From Eleginops maclovinus (taxonomy: Eukaryota > Chordata > Actinopteri > Perciformes > Eleginopidae): a DNA stretch of 64,000 nucleotides. A program made the translations under genes and the position numbers. Under the pieces are notes generated by a model, which worked only from the letters and a program-made list of their open reading frames with translations, did not search any database and was not told the DNA's origin. The first letter of the stretch is position 1. Each line of letters opens with the position of its first letter. The stretch is from the NCBI RefSeq assembly GCF_036324505.1, contig NC_086360.1:18530261-18594260 (forward strand), written 5' to 3'. Below, one piece after another: positions 26,171 to 40,270 of this stretch.

Positions 26171-28229
26171 TAACCTTTATTTATGAGTCCCTGCCAGACT
26201 CGTACTCTTAAGTATTACTTCCGATGATAAGATGGAAAGAGAAAAATGTTAGTTAGGGGAATTCTTGTGTAGCTGTGGAATGATTGATAATTAATAGCTT
26301 AATCCATACAGGTAGGAAGTCATAATTCTCCTGTTTCCTCAGAAACATTTTTCAAGACAAAAAATCAAATGATCATACTTGTTATTCTAAACAATGGCAA
26401 ACAATCTCATTTTATTCCACTGAAAGAGAGACAAAAGGATGTGCTTTTATGCTGCTTGCTGACTTCTATTAGGATGTATAGTACCACTGTACAAAGCTGA
26501 GAATATCTAAGAATTTATTTGAATGAATCAGCCAAGAGAGGGCCCAAAAGTAGTCAAGTCTGTGTCTTTTAGTCACACATTTAATCCTAATGCTACATTC
26601 CATTACATTTCCAGGCTGTAAGTGCCTTGGAATTACACGTCCCATCCTGAAGCAGTCCTTTTTCTTATTGTTTAGAGAGTGGTTAGCATGCCGGGGATGC
26701 TCCAAATACGATTTTACATCCACTTATGGAAATCCATTGTTCCTTGAACATTTCCACATACAAACCAATATATGCTTTTCTAAGAGGTCTAAGACCTCAA
26801 TTACATCAAAGGCAGTTTGTCCTGCTGCTGGGCTGCCTGCTAAAGGGCTTAAACAACTGTGTCAATGCTACCCCCTTGTGACCGCACTGCAGCAGAAGCA
26901 TTTTCTAACAGCCATCTTTCATTGCAAGAAACACTGGAAAAATGGTCCACTTCAATAAAATAAAAAGAAATCAACACACAACATTTTTAACTATGAGAAA
27001 AAAAACGTTATAATGTCCAAGCAATGCAAATAATTTCAATATTGCTACAGTTAAAACTCTGCAAGTGTAACACACAATTTAACACAACAGAGTCTGTGCG
27101 GTACACCTTGCTTTGAAGGGCAATTGTCTGACGTCCTCACTGTAGTTTGAACTATGAAGCAGTGAATAATAAAGATTAAAAGAAAGTCTGAGAGGTATTA
27201 TTTGCACAATGGATTTGAAATGTGTCATCACAGCACCTTTTGCATTTGTAGCTCACAGATCTCTTTCATTAAAACCAAAGACGTCAAGAAAGTTGCAACG
27301 CTGACGTGCAGACAGATGTGCATGTCAGAGGCATGAGAGGGAATATATTGGAGGGCACTCCTCCTGCTGTCCTAGCCCAGGCAACAGAAAAAGCATGCAG
27401 TCTTTTATTGTATAGACTTGAAAAGAAATAATTAGACACAGATATATAATTCTGCAAAGCAGCATGGCTCACTTGTCACATGTGGCAGAAAGAAAAAGAG
27501 GGCTGGATTCTCTGAAGTGCAGTTTGCCACAGGCCGTCATTTTTATTTCCCCAAGTTTGCTCTGTCTTTAAAGACACAGGGAAGTTAAAGTGCATCAGTT
27601 TTTCTTCTTTGTTATTGAAATGGAGTCTTGAGATGCAGAAAAGGGAAAGATTTTCACAAATATTGGCATTGTATTTGAAATTTAGAAACATTAAAAGGCA
27701 AGTTAAATCCAAACCTGTGGAAATATTGTTTTGCAGATAGCTTGAGTATATGTAGCCTGTATCTCTTCATGACAATATACGGTTGTTTTTTCAGACATAA
27801 AAACCCCAACACTGCTGCACCAGCATGTTTTTAAATATAATAATCATGTTAACCATAATCATGGCAATTTCCTTTACAAAATAAAATCCTCGTCAAGCAT
27901 TTCTGAGAAGCTTTGTAATAGCAATTGAGTTGACAATTTCCATCAACTTCACCAAAAGTAGGAGGAGGTATATCATCAATCAGAGTGGACATGCCAATAC
28001 TAATAGGCATTGATGCAAGCCTGCTGACAGATTACTGATCTAAAAGCAGGCTGGGAAAAGTGTTAGAATTTAATTTTTCATCCCCAATTAATGTTCTTTT
28101 CTACCCTATTTTTACAGTTTCACAGAATTAAGTAAATGAAAACAAACCCACATAATTGAAATGAAAGCCTATAACTTCCCTGTAAAACTATATTGCCAAA
28201 GAGATGTACTTTGGGTCACATAACCTACA

Positions 28230-28480
28230 GTTTTGGCCCATAACTCACTGTGAGGCTATGTCAGCGGAGGCCATATTAGGGGGCTGCACTATGTCGACAT
28301 GTCACACAGCCCCCTAGGTTAGACCGTGTCAATCACAGGCCATGTGATTGCAGGAGTCCCCGCCTGCCCTCTCATTGACACCTCCCATTGACTTTCCTTC
28401 TCTCAGATCAGTGAGCCTAAACCATTTTCATTCAGGGTGACCCACCACTACCCACCCTCCTCCACACACCCTGGACAGGT
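28230..28480. promoter_or_regulatory. Candidate regulatory element with PBX/MEIS-like site
   Basis: TGTCAATCA (28327-28335), the complement of the PBX/MEIS-type TGATTGACA, lies 10 bp after the inverted repeat at 28277-28316. A second relative, CATTGACA, follows near 28373. The 13-mer CGTGTCAATCACA here (28326-28338) also occurs at 2575-2587. Confidence 0.3.
28277..28316. repeat. Inverted repeat with central palindrome
   Basis: Perfect 10-bp arms TAGGGGGCTG (28277-28286) and CAGCCCCCTA (28307-28316) flank a 20-base loop that itself holds the palindrome ATGTCGACAT (28291-28300). A PBX/MEIS-like TGTCAATCA follows at 28327-28335. Confidence 0.7.
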
Positions 28481-31400
28481 TGATTTGTGGCTCGCTGGCA
28501 GGCTTCAACACAGCTATGACTTTTATCCACTTAAGTATGTATATTTTACCCGACTGTATGGTTCCATCTCTCATTAATAGTCAGCGCACACTGGAAAGCA
28601 TGGCTCCGAGCACCATGTCTGCATGCTACCAAAACAATGTTCACTTCAAAAGAAGAGAAATAGCGTTTGAATTATTTTCTTCCCTGACCTTAGGTCCGTA
28701 TATGTAAACATATGACCTAATATCATGCTAGAGGGACGTTATTTATGTCATATAATCATTTCAACTCCCTCAGGATGCAGTCGGCACACAAACATGACCA
28801 AAATACATATTTAGATTTATTTGTCTGCAACTGTCCAATAAAACATTTCCTTTGCATTTCCATCTCTGGGCTTTAGTCCCAGTGGGAGTTGCTGGCTGAG
28901 AAATGTTGTGCTTTCAAGCTTCAGGGAACAGCGATGTGAGCAATGTTCACGGTGGAAAAAAAAGAAGTGGTACGCTGCCTAAGTGTTGTACTATAAAGAG
29001 AGAAGAAGTAGGTTTTCACATTCGAAAAGCCTCCAAGGGTTTAAGCTCTGCAGAGGAATGTGGGTGCAATCATCATACTGATCTCAGGAGAGACTATAGC
29101 AGGCTCTCGACCACTCACTCAATCTTTGTGTCTCATTTCACTTTTATTTCCCTGTCTGTCGGAACGTTTTCTGTCTTCGTTTTGTCCGTCCATCCTTTAA
29201 CGCTCTCCCTCGCTGAAAAGAGCCATCTGAAAAGCATGTTTTCTATCAAGGGGAAGCATTTTGAAATACCCTAATGAGACTTAGTTTTGTCATTCCCATT
29301 CGTGGAAATAAAATGTACAACTTTGTAATGAAACAAGTCGATTGTAAAAGCGGAATGATAGATTTTATTATGTGCTCATGAAGAAAAGCAAGAATGTCTT
29401 GATGAAAGCTGTGCCCTTCAGTGCATTGTGGATTTCATCCTCATGCCATCCACACATGTTTTAGGGTGTTTGTGGCAAGAGAGGCATCCCCTCTGTAACC
29501 AGAGTAATAAATGAATTACTATAAAAAGGGTAACTGAAGGGCTATATGGCTTTTACGTAATTGTGCGGTGGTGAAAGGGGGTAAGGGTCTTTCCATAAAA
29601 GTTCAATAAATTGTGCATTTTCTCAATGACTTGTTGCCCCAGTGAACAGTACAGTAACAATGCTAGGGTGGAAGAAATGGAGTGCAAATGCTGGCAGAAG
29701 CAATGTAATTTTGAAATGTGAACTGTTAAAAAGGTAGCAATATGCTTTTATAGTATGTGCATATTTAGGCTTGTTTAAAATGTCATTAAAGGTCGTCTAC
29801 TTATGTGACATCTGTGTAAAAAGTGACTGCTGAGTGTAGCTCATACTCATAGAACGTTCCAGGGCTAAATGAAATTCATGGCCAGACGGCCATTCTCCCC
29901 TGAGTAAATCAAAAGCTCTTTCTTATTTAACAAGCCTTTAAGTGTAACACGAAGTTAACTGTGTTTCAATATAATACATTTAAATTCATTCATTTACTAA
30001 AGAAAATTGAACTAAAGCAAATTTCTATCAAATATGTTAAGCAGACTGGTGCTGATGCAGGTGAGCTTTCACAATATAAAATTCTTTAAAGCCTCAAAAC
30101 TTTCGAGTAATGTATTTAAAACATGAATTAAGTATATTTAAGAAACAAACAAATTCAAAGATATCATTAATTAACAGAGTTTTGCAGCTTGAAGCAGGTG
30201 TGATCAGATTTGATAGACATTGTAATTTGTACATGAACAAACTCCTCCGAGAAGAGCTCGAACAAAAACCCAAAAACCGATATCTCTCATCTTAAATGAC
30301 TAAAGTGTTGTATTTGTAGCTGAACATATTGGATTTATGTTCAACCCCAATAACTATATCAAGTCGATTGAGCAAAACATTTTTTTTTTAAAGTTATGAA
30401 CATATGTAGCTTAAATCACAATGTAGGTCATTTTTCAAACTTACTCCAAACATCCCCTCCTACCTTTCTGAAATGGTTGGCAGCTGCTCTCTGGGTATCT
30501 GGAATATTGGTTTCTCCCACTTTCTGTAATTAGCAATGATCAAGAAGGATTATAAGCGGCGGTTAACAACATTGGACTCCTCAATGACCCTGATAGATGG
30601 TCAATTATAGTGATCAGGTCGTGGCGTTTATTGGATTTAAAGTGGCAGTGATGGGCCCTTTTGGCCTGGTGCGGGTAATTATCACATTTGTGCATGATTT
30701 AAGGAGACAGTAGAACGAGAAAGACTTGACTTAAATTTAATCATTTTCTTATCTATGTATTTATGCAAGAGTTAACAAGCGATGGTCATGGGTGGAATAA
30801 TGCAATGAGACTGGAATTAGTGTGATATCCACGTACTGTATAGCCGCTGTGCAGATATGTCATAACTGAGAGGGTGCGAAAAATTTAACTTGTGACAGGA
30901 CTTGGCAGGACTTTGTTCATTTCCAGCAGTTTATTGCAAGTGTACGTGTATATATAGTTCAAATCAGTGTATCAAAGATGCATTTTTAATCACACTTAAA
31001 CTTGTCTTCAACTTTGTTTTCTTTATTTTTATCGTGTCCTCCATGAGGAGCTACAAACGGACTACAACATCTCATGGTCAACAGCTTCCAGTTTTGCTAG
31101 CAGTGGGATTACGCTGGGGAACAAATGCTATACACCGATCACAGTTGTCAATAAATTCTTTTCTTCCTCCACACCTTTCATCCATTATTCTCTGCCTGTT
31201 CCACAGAAAAAGGCATCTCACCACTCTTTCTTAAGCGGCGTCAGACAGCTTTCTGAATCCAGACACCTGAACATGATCAACAGAAAAGCTGCTGCTCAGC
31301 TCCTCTGGTAAGAGAGGAAATACATCAGTGCCTTGTTTATTTACTTTTCCCACATGGCAGAAAAGGTCAGAGTCAGAGGATTATACTGCACAGACCAAGT

Positions 31401-34400
31401 GGAACTCAATAAAAGCCCAGCAATGAAAACAATATCATCCATATTTTAAACAGCTGGCACCAAACAGAGGGAGCCTTACACTAGGGTGCCAATTATTCTA
31501 CTTCTCAGGGTTTTTGCAGCAAACCACAGAAGCTCAGGTGTACTTCCCAAATAAAACCATTATTTTTATATAGTTTGTGAAAAATCTGAGACAAGCAGCC
31601 ATGTGTGTTAGCCATCATATAGAGTACATTCAGGTATACATTTAAATCAATTGCCACTAACTTATACTTAGCTCTGAGGGTAAAAATGCAGATTTTATTG
31701 GTCTTTAAATGCAGATGTTTTTCAGTCAGAGTGTGTGGTTGCTTTCATAGTCTGGGTTTGTTTTCCCTCCATGGACTTATTAGCGTTTGTGCAGCACAGT
31801 CTGGGCTCTATAATCCTGATGTATTATTAATCATGTCTACCCGTGAAACTCTGGAAAACTTCCTTTTTTGATTATTTTTTTAACGCAAAAGTGTAGTGAA
31901 TTTGAAAAGGAGGCAGGTCCAGGATGACATGATGCTTTATTTTCTTCCTGTTACAGAAACCAAAAGTAAGTAAATAAAATGGCAGCATTGTTTGCTGTTG
32001 GAAATAAGTTGTGGCAGAGTGTATGCCATGTCTGTATGCAGTGTAACATGTGCACGGAGCATGGTGTTCTAGCATCCTCTATTGTAAGCTCACGAGTGCT
32101 GTCATGCTATCCAGATTGCTGTTGACAGGTCTGAAAATGTGCTGGGCAAACACATAGCTTATCTTTCTGTTTATGTCAAGAGTTTCTAGTATTGCACTAC
32201 ATTGTCATGTAAACCAAAGTTTGCTTCTAGTAAGGCCTTTACCACTTATTGTTTCAGAGGACTAATGACTTGTTGAATTCATTCATATTTTGTCAAAACA
32301 TTTTCATGGTTATTTTTTTAAATGCCATCAGCTCCGACGCTGAAAGCCAGTATTTTGCCTGTACAATACTCTAAAGCATATGTACCATGACAACTGACGG
32401 AGTGTGTATTTGTTTGAAGTGTCAAACGTTGTCAAAATAATGAAAAAGATCCATTGTCTTTGAATTTAATGACTTAAAAATTTATTTTTTAAGAGGAGGC
32501 TTTAGTTTTGAGCATAACCTTTGTGCACGGATGTACATCTTACACCATGCTGGGTGATCAATAATCAAATCAGCAACAATGTAGGAGTCATGCTCACATA
32601 TACCACCCTGCCACCATGGCAGGTGCTCATGGCATTTTTTTCTCCCTTTTTTGCCTCGCTTGGGTAAGATGATAATCCAAGCCTAGTCCACTGACAGACT
32701 GCAACATGATTCAGTTGGACAGTGACTGACTGCACATCCAATTTGTTTCAACTCCAGAGCAGCAGCTTATTATCTGAAATGCATGAGATGTCTGTGCATG
32801 AGAGGCGTGATCAGCTGGGGCATGCGCTGGGGCTGCTGGGAAAGTAATCAATAAGGGATTGTCTCTTGTAGTTTAGGCCGACACATTATGACAGAGCTGA
32901 AAATTAAACAGGCAGATATTAATAATAATGGAAATCAGAGGCTCATGGGTGAGATCAGGGGGAGGGGTGAATCTCAAAATATGTATCATGTTCAGCTGTG
33001 GGTGTATGTGTGTGTAAGGGGGGAGGCGGGGGAGTATATTTGGTATTTTTTGTTTTTTTTCTACTCTGTGTGAAATATGAGACAAGGATGCGACAGTAAT
33101 GGTTGAGAGTGTATGACTTTGAATATCAGCATCTGCAAATATTACAATGCTCTCTTTTCACTCAAATGTTTAACATGAGTGCTAGTTTTATGGCATCTGA
33201 GGTCACAAAATAGAACTTTTTGGCAGGTGGATTAATCCGCTTGTGGATTTAATGCGTAAAATCGATCAATACAAGTGAATCTAAAATTCATAGACATCAT
33301 TGTAAAAAGCTGAAATGACACAAACAAAATTGAAATTCAAATGACTGTTCATTCCTAGGTTATTATTTAATATGAACTTAATCAGTTTTTTTTTATTTGT
33401 CCACTCCGTATACACACACATATACTGTATGTGTGTACACGGCAAGCAGCATGACTCAAAGCTGTTTAACAAAACAAGAGGGTGTCCTGCTGATATAAGA
33501 GGAGCCATGGACAGTCAGAGTAACACAGATAGACAGACAGCTAAAGAGAGATCCCCCTGCCTTGTCAATTAGCCGTGGCAATCCGTTCCTATTGTTTGAG
33601 CAACAAACGTGTCGCTTTGGGTGGGGGAGGGTTGAAGTGGGGGAGTTAACAAACTGCATTACAGGCCATTACAGATGCAGTGTCATTGATTATTTATACC
33701 CTTATAAAATGCCTGGCTCCCTGGTGGACCAGGCTGGCTCTGATCAAATGTTCCCTCTAAATCACCACACCGGAGCAAACAACACATTCAAATATAAGAG
33801 AGCTGAGTGACAAAGTCCTGTGTGTATAATAGATGTGGAAATCTCTGTATCAAGAACAGGAAATAAACTGTTGTGATAGCTGAAGCATATCACTACATCT
33901 TATTAAACTAATAACTCTTTGCATCCCCGTTTTTTGATACAGTATGTGTGATATGATTAATTTGAGAGAAAGCTCTTCCTTGGAAGAAAAATTGAACAGT
34001 AGATCACATCCCTCCTGGAGATTTGTCCACTGTGGATATTTTGCACTAGTTAGCAGGGGAGCAGATGGCTGCTACTAGTCGTGCTCACGCTCAGCACTTT
34101 TTTGAACTTTCATGTTGTAGGTGTCTGATCTGGAGCAGGACCTTCTCCAAACAGTCACCTCACCACGGGAATATTCCCTCTAAGATATTAATGACCGCCC
34201 TTGCCGAGCCCACCACCTCAGCATAAAGCCCACCGGGACGCAGAATCGCAAATGCCACACCTTTCAAAGCCTTGCTTCCTAATGACACTACACTGACATT
34301 GTGGAGCCTTCATAAAACTCCCTGAATAACATATATCAACCGCTTAGTCAACTAAAACACCAGTGTAGTAATTTGACACGCTGCCCTCTAAATATTTGTT

Positions 34401-36419
34401 CTTAGTGAGATATATTGCTGCTCATGAAATGCATCCTTTATCATATAGGTTAAAGGTCCGGATGCCAGATGTCCCCTAACACAGCAAGTAGAAAAACATG
34501 CAAGGAATACACGGTATGTCGCAATGGTGACAAACGCATGCCAACTGAATTGCAAAGAGGTAAAGTAAGTCCATATTGGACACACTTCCTAGAGCACGGA
34601 AAGTATGAAAGAGAGGACAACATCTTGTGTCATCTATCTTCCTTAAATGCTGAAGCCGTGACAAAGTGGATGGAGAAATTATGATAAATGATAAGACGTA
34701 TTTAGTCAATATCTGTAATTCTGTTTCTTCACTCTGCTGTGTTTTTCCCATCCTCACATTGTTTAGTTGAAAAGACACCCTTTCATTTAAATAGCACTTT
34801 GAAGGCCAGATTGAGATCAAATTGAAATGGGCATTGTCTATGTTAATATCAATATATCCACACTGAAGATAGATTGTCAAGGGGCCTTTTTCTGAATTCA
34901 TATCTTATTTACACAGAGAGTACAGTATGTGGATGCTACCCATTTGGTAAAACTGTACAAATGTAAATATTTTACCACATAATTAACACAGGTTAAGAAT
35001 GAGAAAATCTCAACCAGTTAATTCATTTGAAAGAAAAATTACATGTGCACCTACACATTGCTGTAATATCAGCATACTCAAGAAATGGAGATAGGGTCAA
35101 TGAACTGAAAAATTCATTTTTATCTAGCACTTACACTACAAGACCGAGTTAAACACAGGTTGTACGAAAATAAATCAACAATAGTGCATGCATACAGTTT
35201 GGGCAAATAGTTAACTACATCTCTAATATTCTTATTGATAACTTCCTATTACAAAAGTTAAAATACTCTTTACTGGAAAGAGAATTTGCACAATCCTGTT
35301 TCAATGATGCCAATGATGTGATTTCCTGTGAACACCATCATGCAAATATGTAAAAACTATACAAGGTACATGAAGAGAAGTTAAATCCTGAGCGTTGGTT
35401 CACAGACATATTAAGGGGAAGCATTTTAATACTTAAGGGAGTATGTACCCGTTTAAGTTTATCAATGAAAGGGACAATAGGGTATTGTTTTAATAAATCT
35501 CACAAGGATCCATTTTTGGGAAGTTTGTTTGGACTCTAGGCAGACATTTTTTTTTTTTCCTTCTCATATAATTCCACAGTGTAAACTACAACAGACTGTT
35601 TTTACTGCAGACAATTTTGGAATAGCACAGGTGTAGTGAATTACATTAACGACGGCTGCATGCAATCTAATTATGCCAGTTGCAGGGCTGTGCTACTGTC
35701 CCACTCGTTAGCGTTATTAGTTACACCTGTGCGTCTCCTGCTTAACGAGTCAAGATGTTTTACAGGAAAAATGTCTATCAATGCCACCTACTCAAATTTT
35801 ATTTGGAGTAACTGTTAAAATCTTTGGTGACCACTGTTTTCTCTTGACACAGGAAAACGGCCCTCAATGGGTAAGTGGAAGATTTCTAAGCTGGCAATGA
35901 AGTGAGTGAGATGTGTGTCAGTATGAGCCGCCCTGGGAGCCGAGAACATGACAGGAAGATGAGTGAAAAGAACCATGCAACACAACGCAACATCCCCTCC
36001 AAGGACAAAAGACATGATGGTTGCTCATCATGTGTAATGTCTTTTTACCCTGCACTCACACAACAAACCTAACTATTCAAAATCCATATACTGTAGATTT
36101 TCCAGCACTATATACCTAAGAAACATCTAATTACACAACTGAGGAATGACTGAAGGTTGTAGTAATGGACTGAATGGTGATGCTGTGTAACACCTTGTTA
36201 CAGACTGTTTCCTGGATGCCATCAGTCACACTGCAGCAACAGGTAGCTGACCACACAGTCAATGGACTCCAACCGCTCTGTGTGCTTTAACCCACAAAGT
36301 GACAGAATCCAAAGGGAAAGGACAGGGATGGGGTTGGGAGCAAAAGACAAGGGGATCATACCGCCCAAAAAATGTTTGCAGAGTAGATATTGAACACTGT
36401 TGTTGAGGTTACTATTTAT

Positions 36420-36640
36420 CTCATGCTGGCCAAGTTGGCACGCACATCTGGCGCTGGGTACTTAGTGCAATTATTTATGATTTCCTCCAAGATTTAAAAG
36501 CTCTTCGCCCGGCCTTGTAATGCAGTAACTGATTGCACTGCTAATGTAATTAAGGGGAGATTATGATGTCCACGTGGCACACCAGATGGTGGCATTCACA
36601 GCGATGGGGGAAGGCACAACTGGCACACCACTGCACAAGG
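36420..36640. promoter_or_regulatory. Candidate conserved non-coding element
   Basis: A low-repeat block with GTGCAATTATTTATGATTTC, GCTAATGTAATTAAGG, and a G-box or E-box type CCACGTGG (36570-36577) followed by CAGATGGTGG. Enhancer role inferred. Confidence 0.28.
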
Positions 36641-39600
36641 GCAGTGAGGCGCAGTCAGTCGGAGCAGTCCAGACTCCCCACCAGACGGAGGAAAGTATAT
36701 GTGTGTATGTATGCGTATGTGCGTGGTGTGCTTGCACAGAGGCATGTGAGTGTATGGGTTTGCGTTTAATGATAAGTTGAGCCATAAAGTGTAAGCTGGT
36801 AAGAGATGAGTGCATGTAAAATACTACCAAGGAAATTACTTTAGCTATACTGACTGTCTCTATATGCATGACATGGGCATGCACTCTTTCAAAATGCACC
36901 ATATAGGTCAAAACAAGAACTAGTGATTGGTCTTGGAAGGTTATATATTACCTTTAGGGATGCTAAGACATCTCCTCTTTTTCTAACTACAAACGTGAAA
37001 GATTACAAACTGAATCCGACAGTTCCCACATTTTCAACTTGTGCAATTTAGTGCTTTAGCCAAGAAAACAGATGGCATAAATGGAAAATTAAATCACATT
37101 TGGCAAAGCCATTATGTTTCAGGAGATTTTTCAGGCAAGGCAACAATAAGACTGGACCAAACTGACCTTTAATTAGAAAAAAAGTATGATATTATAGAGC
37201 CTTGCAAGGGCGTATCCTATGGGGGCACTAAGGGTATAGCTTCTTAAGCTTGTTATTATAAGCTATTCAGGAGACACAGGGATTTCTTTATGTGTAGACA
37301 GAAAAGGGAGGAGGAGGGGGACGAGGGTCATATATGAAATGAGACCTGCAGATTTCTACACAGCCCATAATGGGTTCATACGGGTGACGGGGACATTGGG
37401 GCGCAGTAGATTTCCCAAGTTGAGATAGGGATATTATTACTCTCGGGGTGGCAACACAGAAATCTCCATCTTCGGTCCCTAGACTAGTGTCAGCAAATTA
37501 CCGAACACAGTGAATGACCTTTACACACAAAAAGAAAACCTTTGCTGTTTTTTTCTATCATTTGGGTGCAAAGTCGTCACTAAGGTATCATTTTGGTCCA
37601 GGGGCTCTTCTGTCATCCACTGATTACCAATCACAACTACAACACTGTTACCAGAATAGGTGTGTGATATTTTGTATGTGATCCGATGATCCAGTGTTTA
37701 TGGGGTCGACTTTAACTGAGATGTGTCATAAAGCATGCATGAAACAATGCGTGAACAAAGAAATCACAGTTTTAATGAACCTTTTCCAAATGCCAGCTGT
37801 AATGCTATGCATCCCACACTGGCTGCTCCCCCACAGAAATCTGCCACAGCCATCATTCATCTTTCCCCACAATCCTCATTGTGCAATGTGCCGCACATTA
37901 AAACACTGTAATAGCTGATGGCTTTCACAGTTAGCATGTGTTGCTGATATCTCCAGACTCTCCACGAGTGTTTCATCACCTATTCCATAATTAGACCATT
38001 ACTTTAGCAGGTGTGCTCCTTCTCAGCTGGAGCATGTGTGTGTGTTTTTCTTTTTTTTTTTAACTTCTTCATCATTTCTTTCCACTGACACCTTAGATTT
38101 TATCTGATCAACTTCAGCACTGCCTCAAATTCAACACAAAATGAGCATGCATGTTTTAGTAGGTTGTCAACACCTTGATGTAGAAGCATGTGTTTGTAGA
38201 AGTGTGTGTTTGAGGTGGGTGTTAGTGATGAGGGGGTGTTACACTATCCAAAAACAACAAAGTCTACTATCGTGCAAAACATTTTTATTTCACGTTTGCT
38301 TCAATAATTTGTAACTGATATGGAAACACATCATACATCCTGTGCTGCTATGTTACAATCTGAATATCACTGTTTAGTGGCAGGTTATGTGTCGTCATAG
38401 TTGTTCTGTTAATCATATTTAATAATCCTTGGTTTCAATAATTAGACTGACAATGCACATAAAAGCTAAAGAAGCTTGTAAAGCTGTAAGCTATCACTAT
38501 CTAATAAGAAAGTCCTAAATCCAAAAAAGCTTCTTCCTATTCTTCAACTAGATACCGATGAGAGAGATATATTGAAATGAGGTTTTACAAAGGACAAACA
38601 TTCATAATCACAGCAGGAAGGTACCGTATACTCCAGTTACTGATGCAGCTTGTTTCATGAAGGCCTGATGTTTAAACTGCATAGATATACTGTAGCTGTG
38701 AGACAACCAACACATCTGAATATAACATACAAAGGCTGTTAAAACAAGCAGTGCCATGTTTGCCTACTCAGACTCTCCAAATAAAAATGAGAAACCAACA
38801 CTTGTCTGCAATAACAGGCATATTTTGCCTTTTTAATTAACAACAGTAAGTGTGGAGGTGGTGAAAGTTGCCGATCATAGAAGGTGGCGATTTCCATCTG
38901 AACGTCTCCTCCCTTATTAAGGAGTGTTACAAAAATGTAAAAAAGGAAAAACTGATCACATCATGGCAGCCATGTTAGCCCATAAATACATTTCACAGTG
39001 TGTGGCCCCAATGAAGACGCCTGCTGGCATATGGCACCATGTCACAAAAGAGAGCAACAAGTCTTTGATTAGAATAAATTAGGTTAATACTAGCACAATG
39101 AAATAATTTATTTGATTAGTTTGATAGGGGTAGAAATAATAACTCGCCAATGGGAAAGCATCTGTCGCCCCTTGGTGTTTTGGACGGTCTACAAAGAGGC
39201 ATTCAAGTTTTTTGCTCGGAGAGATGGACATCCTAATGTTACAGCTAAGCTAATACATTGCTCTTTATCTTACATTTATCTGATTACAGTAATGACATGT
39301 GATGATTAGAGAGACAACTAACTGTCAGAAGGCGTGACCCATAGATACATCTACGTAATGATAGTCATTCAGTGAAGCACAACCTTAATTTAGTTACCAT
39401 AGCCAAATTGGATCTCAAAAGTTATTGCAAAGAAATACACCCACGAGTCAATGTGGCATTGAGGGCCCAGGCCTTTATTCTGTGTGTGCATAATTCACAC
39501 TGACAAAGTAAATTGTCACATTTAGCATTCATATAGCTATCTGATGATGCTTTCATAAGATGTTCTCGTCTGTTGCATTAGACATCAGGAATCCAGTGTT

Positions 39601-39771
39601 GCTGTGCTGCACTCATTGAGCAGCATGTTGCGATTTTTTATCAGCGACATGTTCTAGCTATAAGCGAAAGCATTACAATTATATTCAAAAACCAACTACA
39701 GTGATTACATTAAAATAAAGAATTTACTGAAAGGCATGGCAATTTTCAACAATACAGACACAAATGAGGGT

Positions 39772-40125
39772 CAGTTGTGGACAAGTGCCAATACTTTACT
39801 TAAGAAAAGTAATTTTAAACATACTCTGACCTGAGTTCAAATGCTACTTAAGTAAAAGTACAGACGTATTATCAGCTAAATACTCAAGTATCAAACAGTT
39901 GAAGTAGTCATTCTGAAGAACGTACGGCTCTTATAAATGTGTTGTATTATCATACAATGTTATATTCTTCTGTTTTAATCATTAGAAAACACAATATTTC
40001 CCTCTGAAATGTAGTGGAGTAGAAGTACAAATAAGCAGAAAATGGAAAATGGAAAGTAGAAGAACCTCAGAACTATACTTAATTCCAGTACTTGAGCAAA
40101 TGTACTTAATAACATGCCACCACTG
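39772..40125. mobile_element. hAT-like MITE (CAGTGGTGG-ended teleost repeat)
   Basis: Read on the minus strand this segment starts CAGTGGTGGCATGTTATTAA and runs through CAAGTACTGG, CTACTCCACTACATTTCAGA and GGGAAATATTGTG. This pattern is very common in teleost genomes. The plus-strand start, CAGTTGTGG, mirrors the other end, and both halves contain ACTTAAGTAAAAGTAC-type blocks. Flanking octamers ATGAGGGT (39764-39771) and GTGAGGTT (40126-40133) agree at six of eight positions, as expected for an aged 8-bp hAT duplication. There is no coding capacity. It ends about 115 bp upstream of the candidate promoter. Confidence 0.7.
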
Positions 40126-40235
40126 GTGAGGTTCCACTGTAGTAAGTAAACTAGCTAATACAGATGTTTCTTTCTTTCACGACAGAAGGTGACTCCACCT
40201 GTGGTTAATCATTTATTATCAGTAATACCCGGATG

Positions 40236-40270
40236 TACTTACTTCCGGTCGATGGGCGGGGGGGTGAAGA
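40236..40270 (+). promoter_or_regulatory. mvb12b: Candidate mvb12b core promoter (ETS site plus GC box)
   Basis: An ACTTCCGG word (40241-40248), typical of ETS-factor sites at TATA-less housekeeping promoters, is followed by a GC-box-like GGGCGGGGGGG run (40254-40264). No TATA box is visible. The site lies 1.8 kb upstream of the first certain coding exon and just before a plausible splice donor at 40314. The mvb12b start assignment is inferred from position and motifs only. Confidence 0.45.

Larger units (their letters stand above)
20561..39771. other. Intergenic stretch, no gene seen
   Basis: Gene-desert DNA up to the MITE next to the mvb12b promoter. The longest ORFs, 23325-23768 on + (147 residues) and 34476-34901 on - (141 residues), show no domain or family likeness. 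Octamers ATGCAAAT also occur at 21648-21655, 27024-27031 and 35340-35347. Short microsatellites and the candidate elements are listed separately. Confidence 0.6.

Noticed and set aside
34476..34901. 141-residue minus-strand ORF
   Set aside because: Cysteine- and histidine-scattered, no motif, no neighbouring exon signals; chance ORF.
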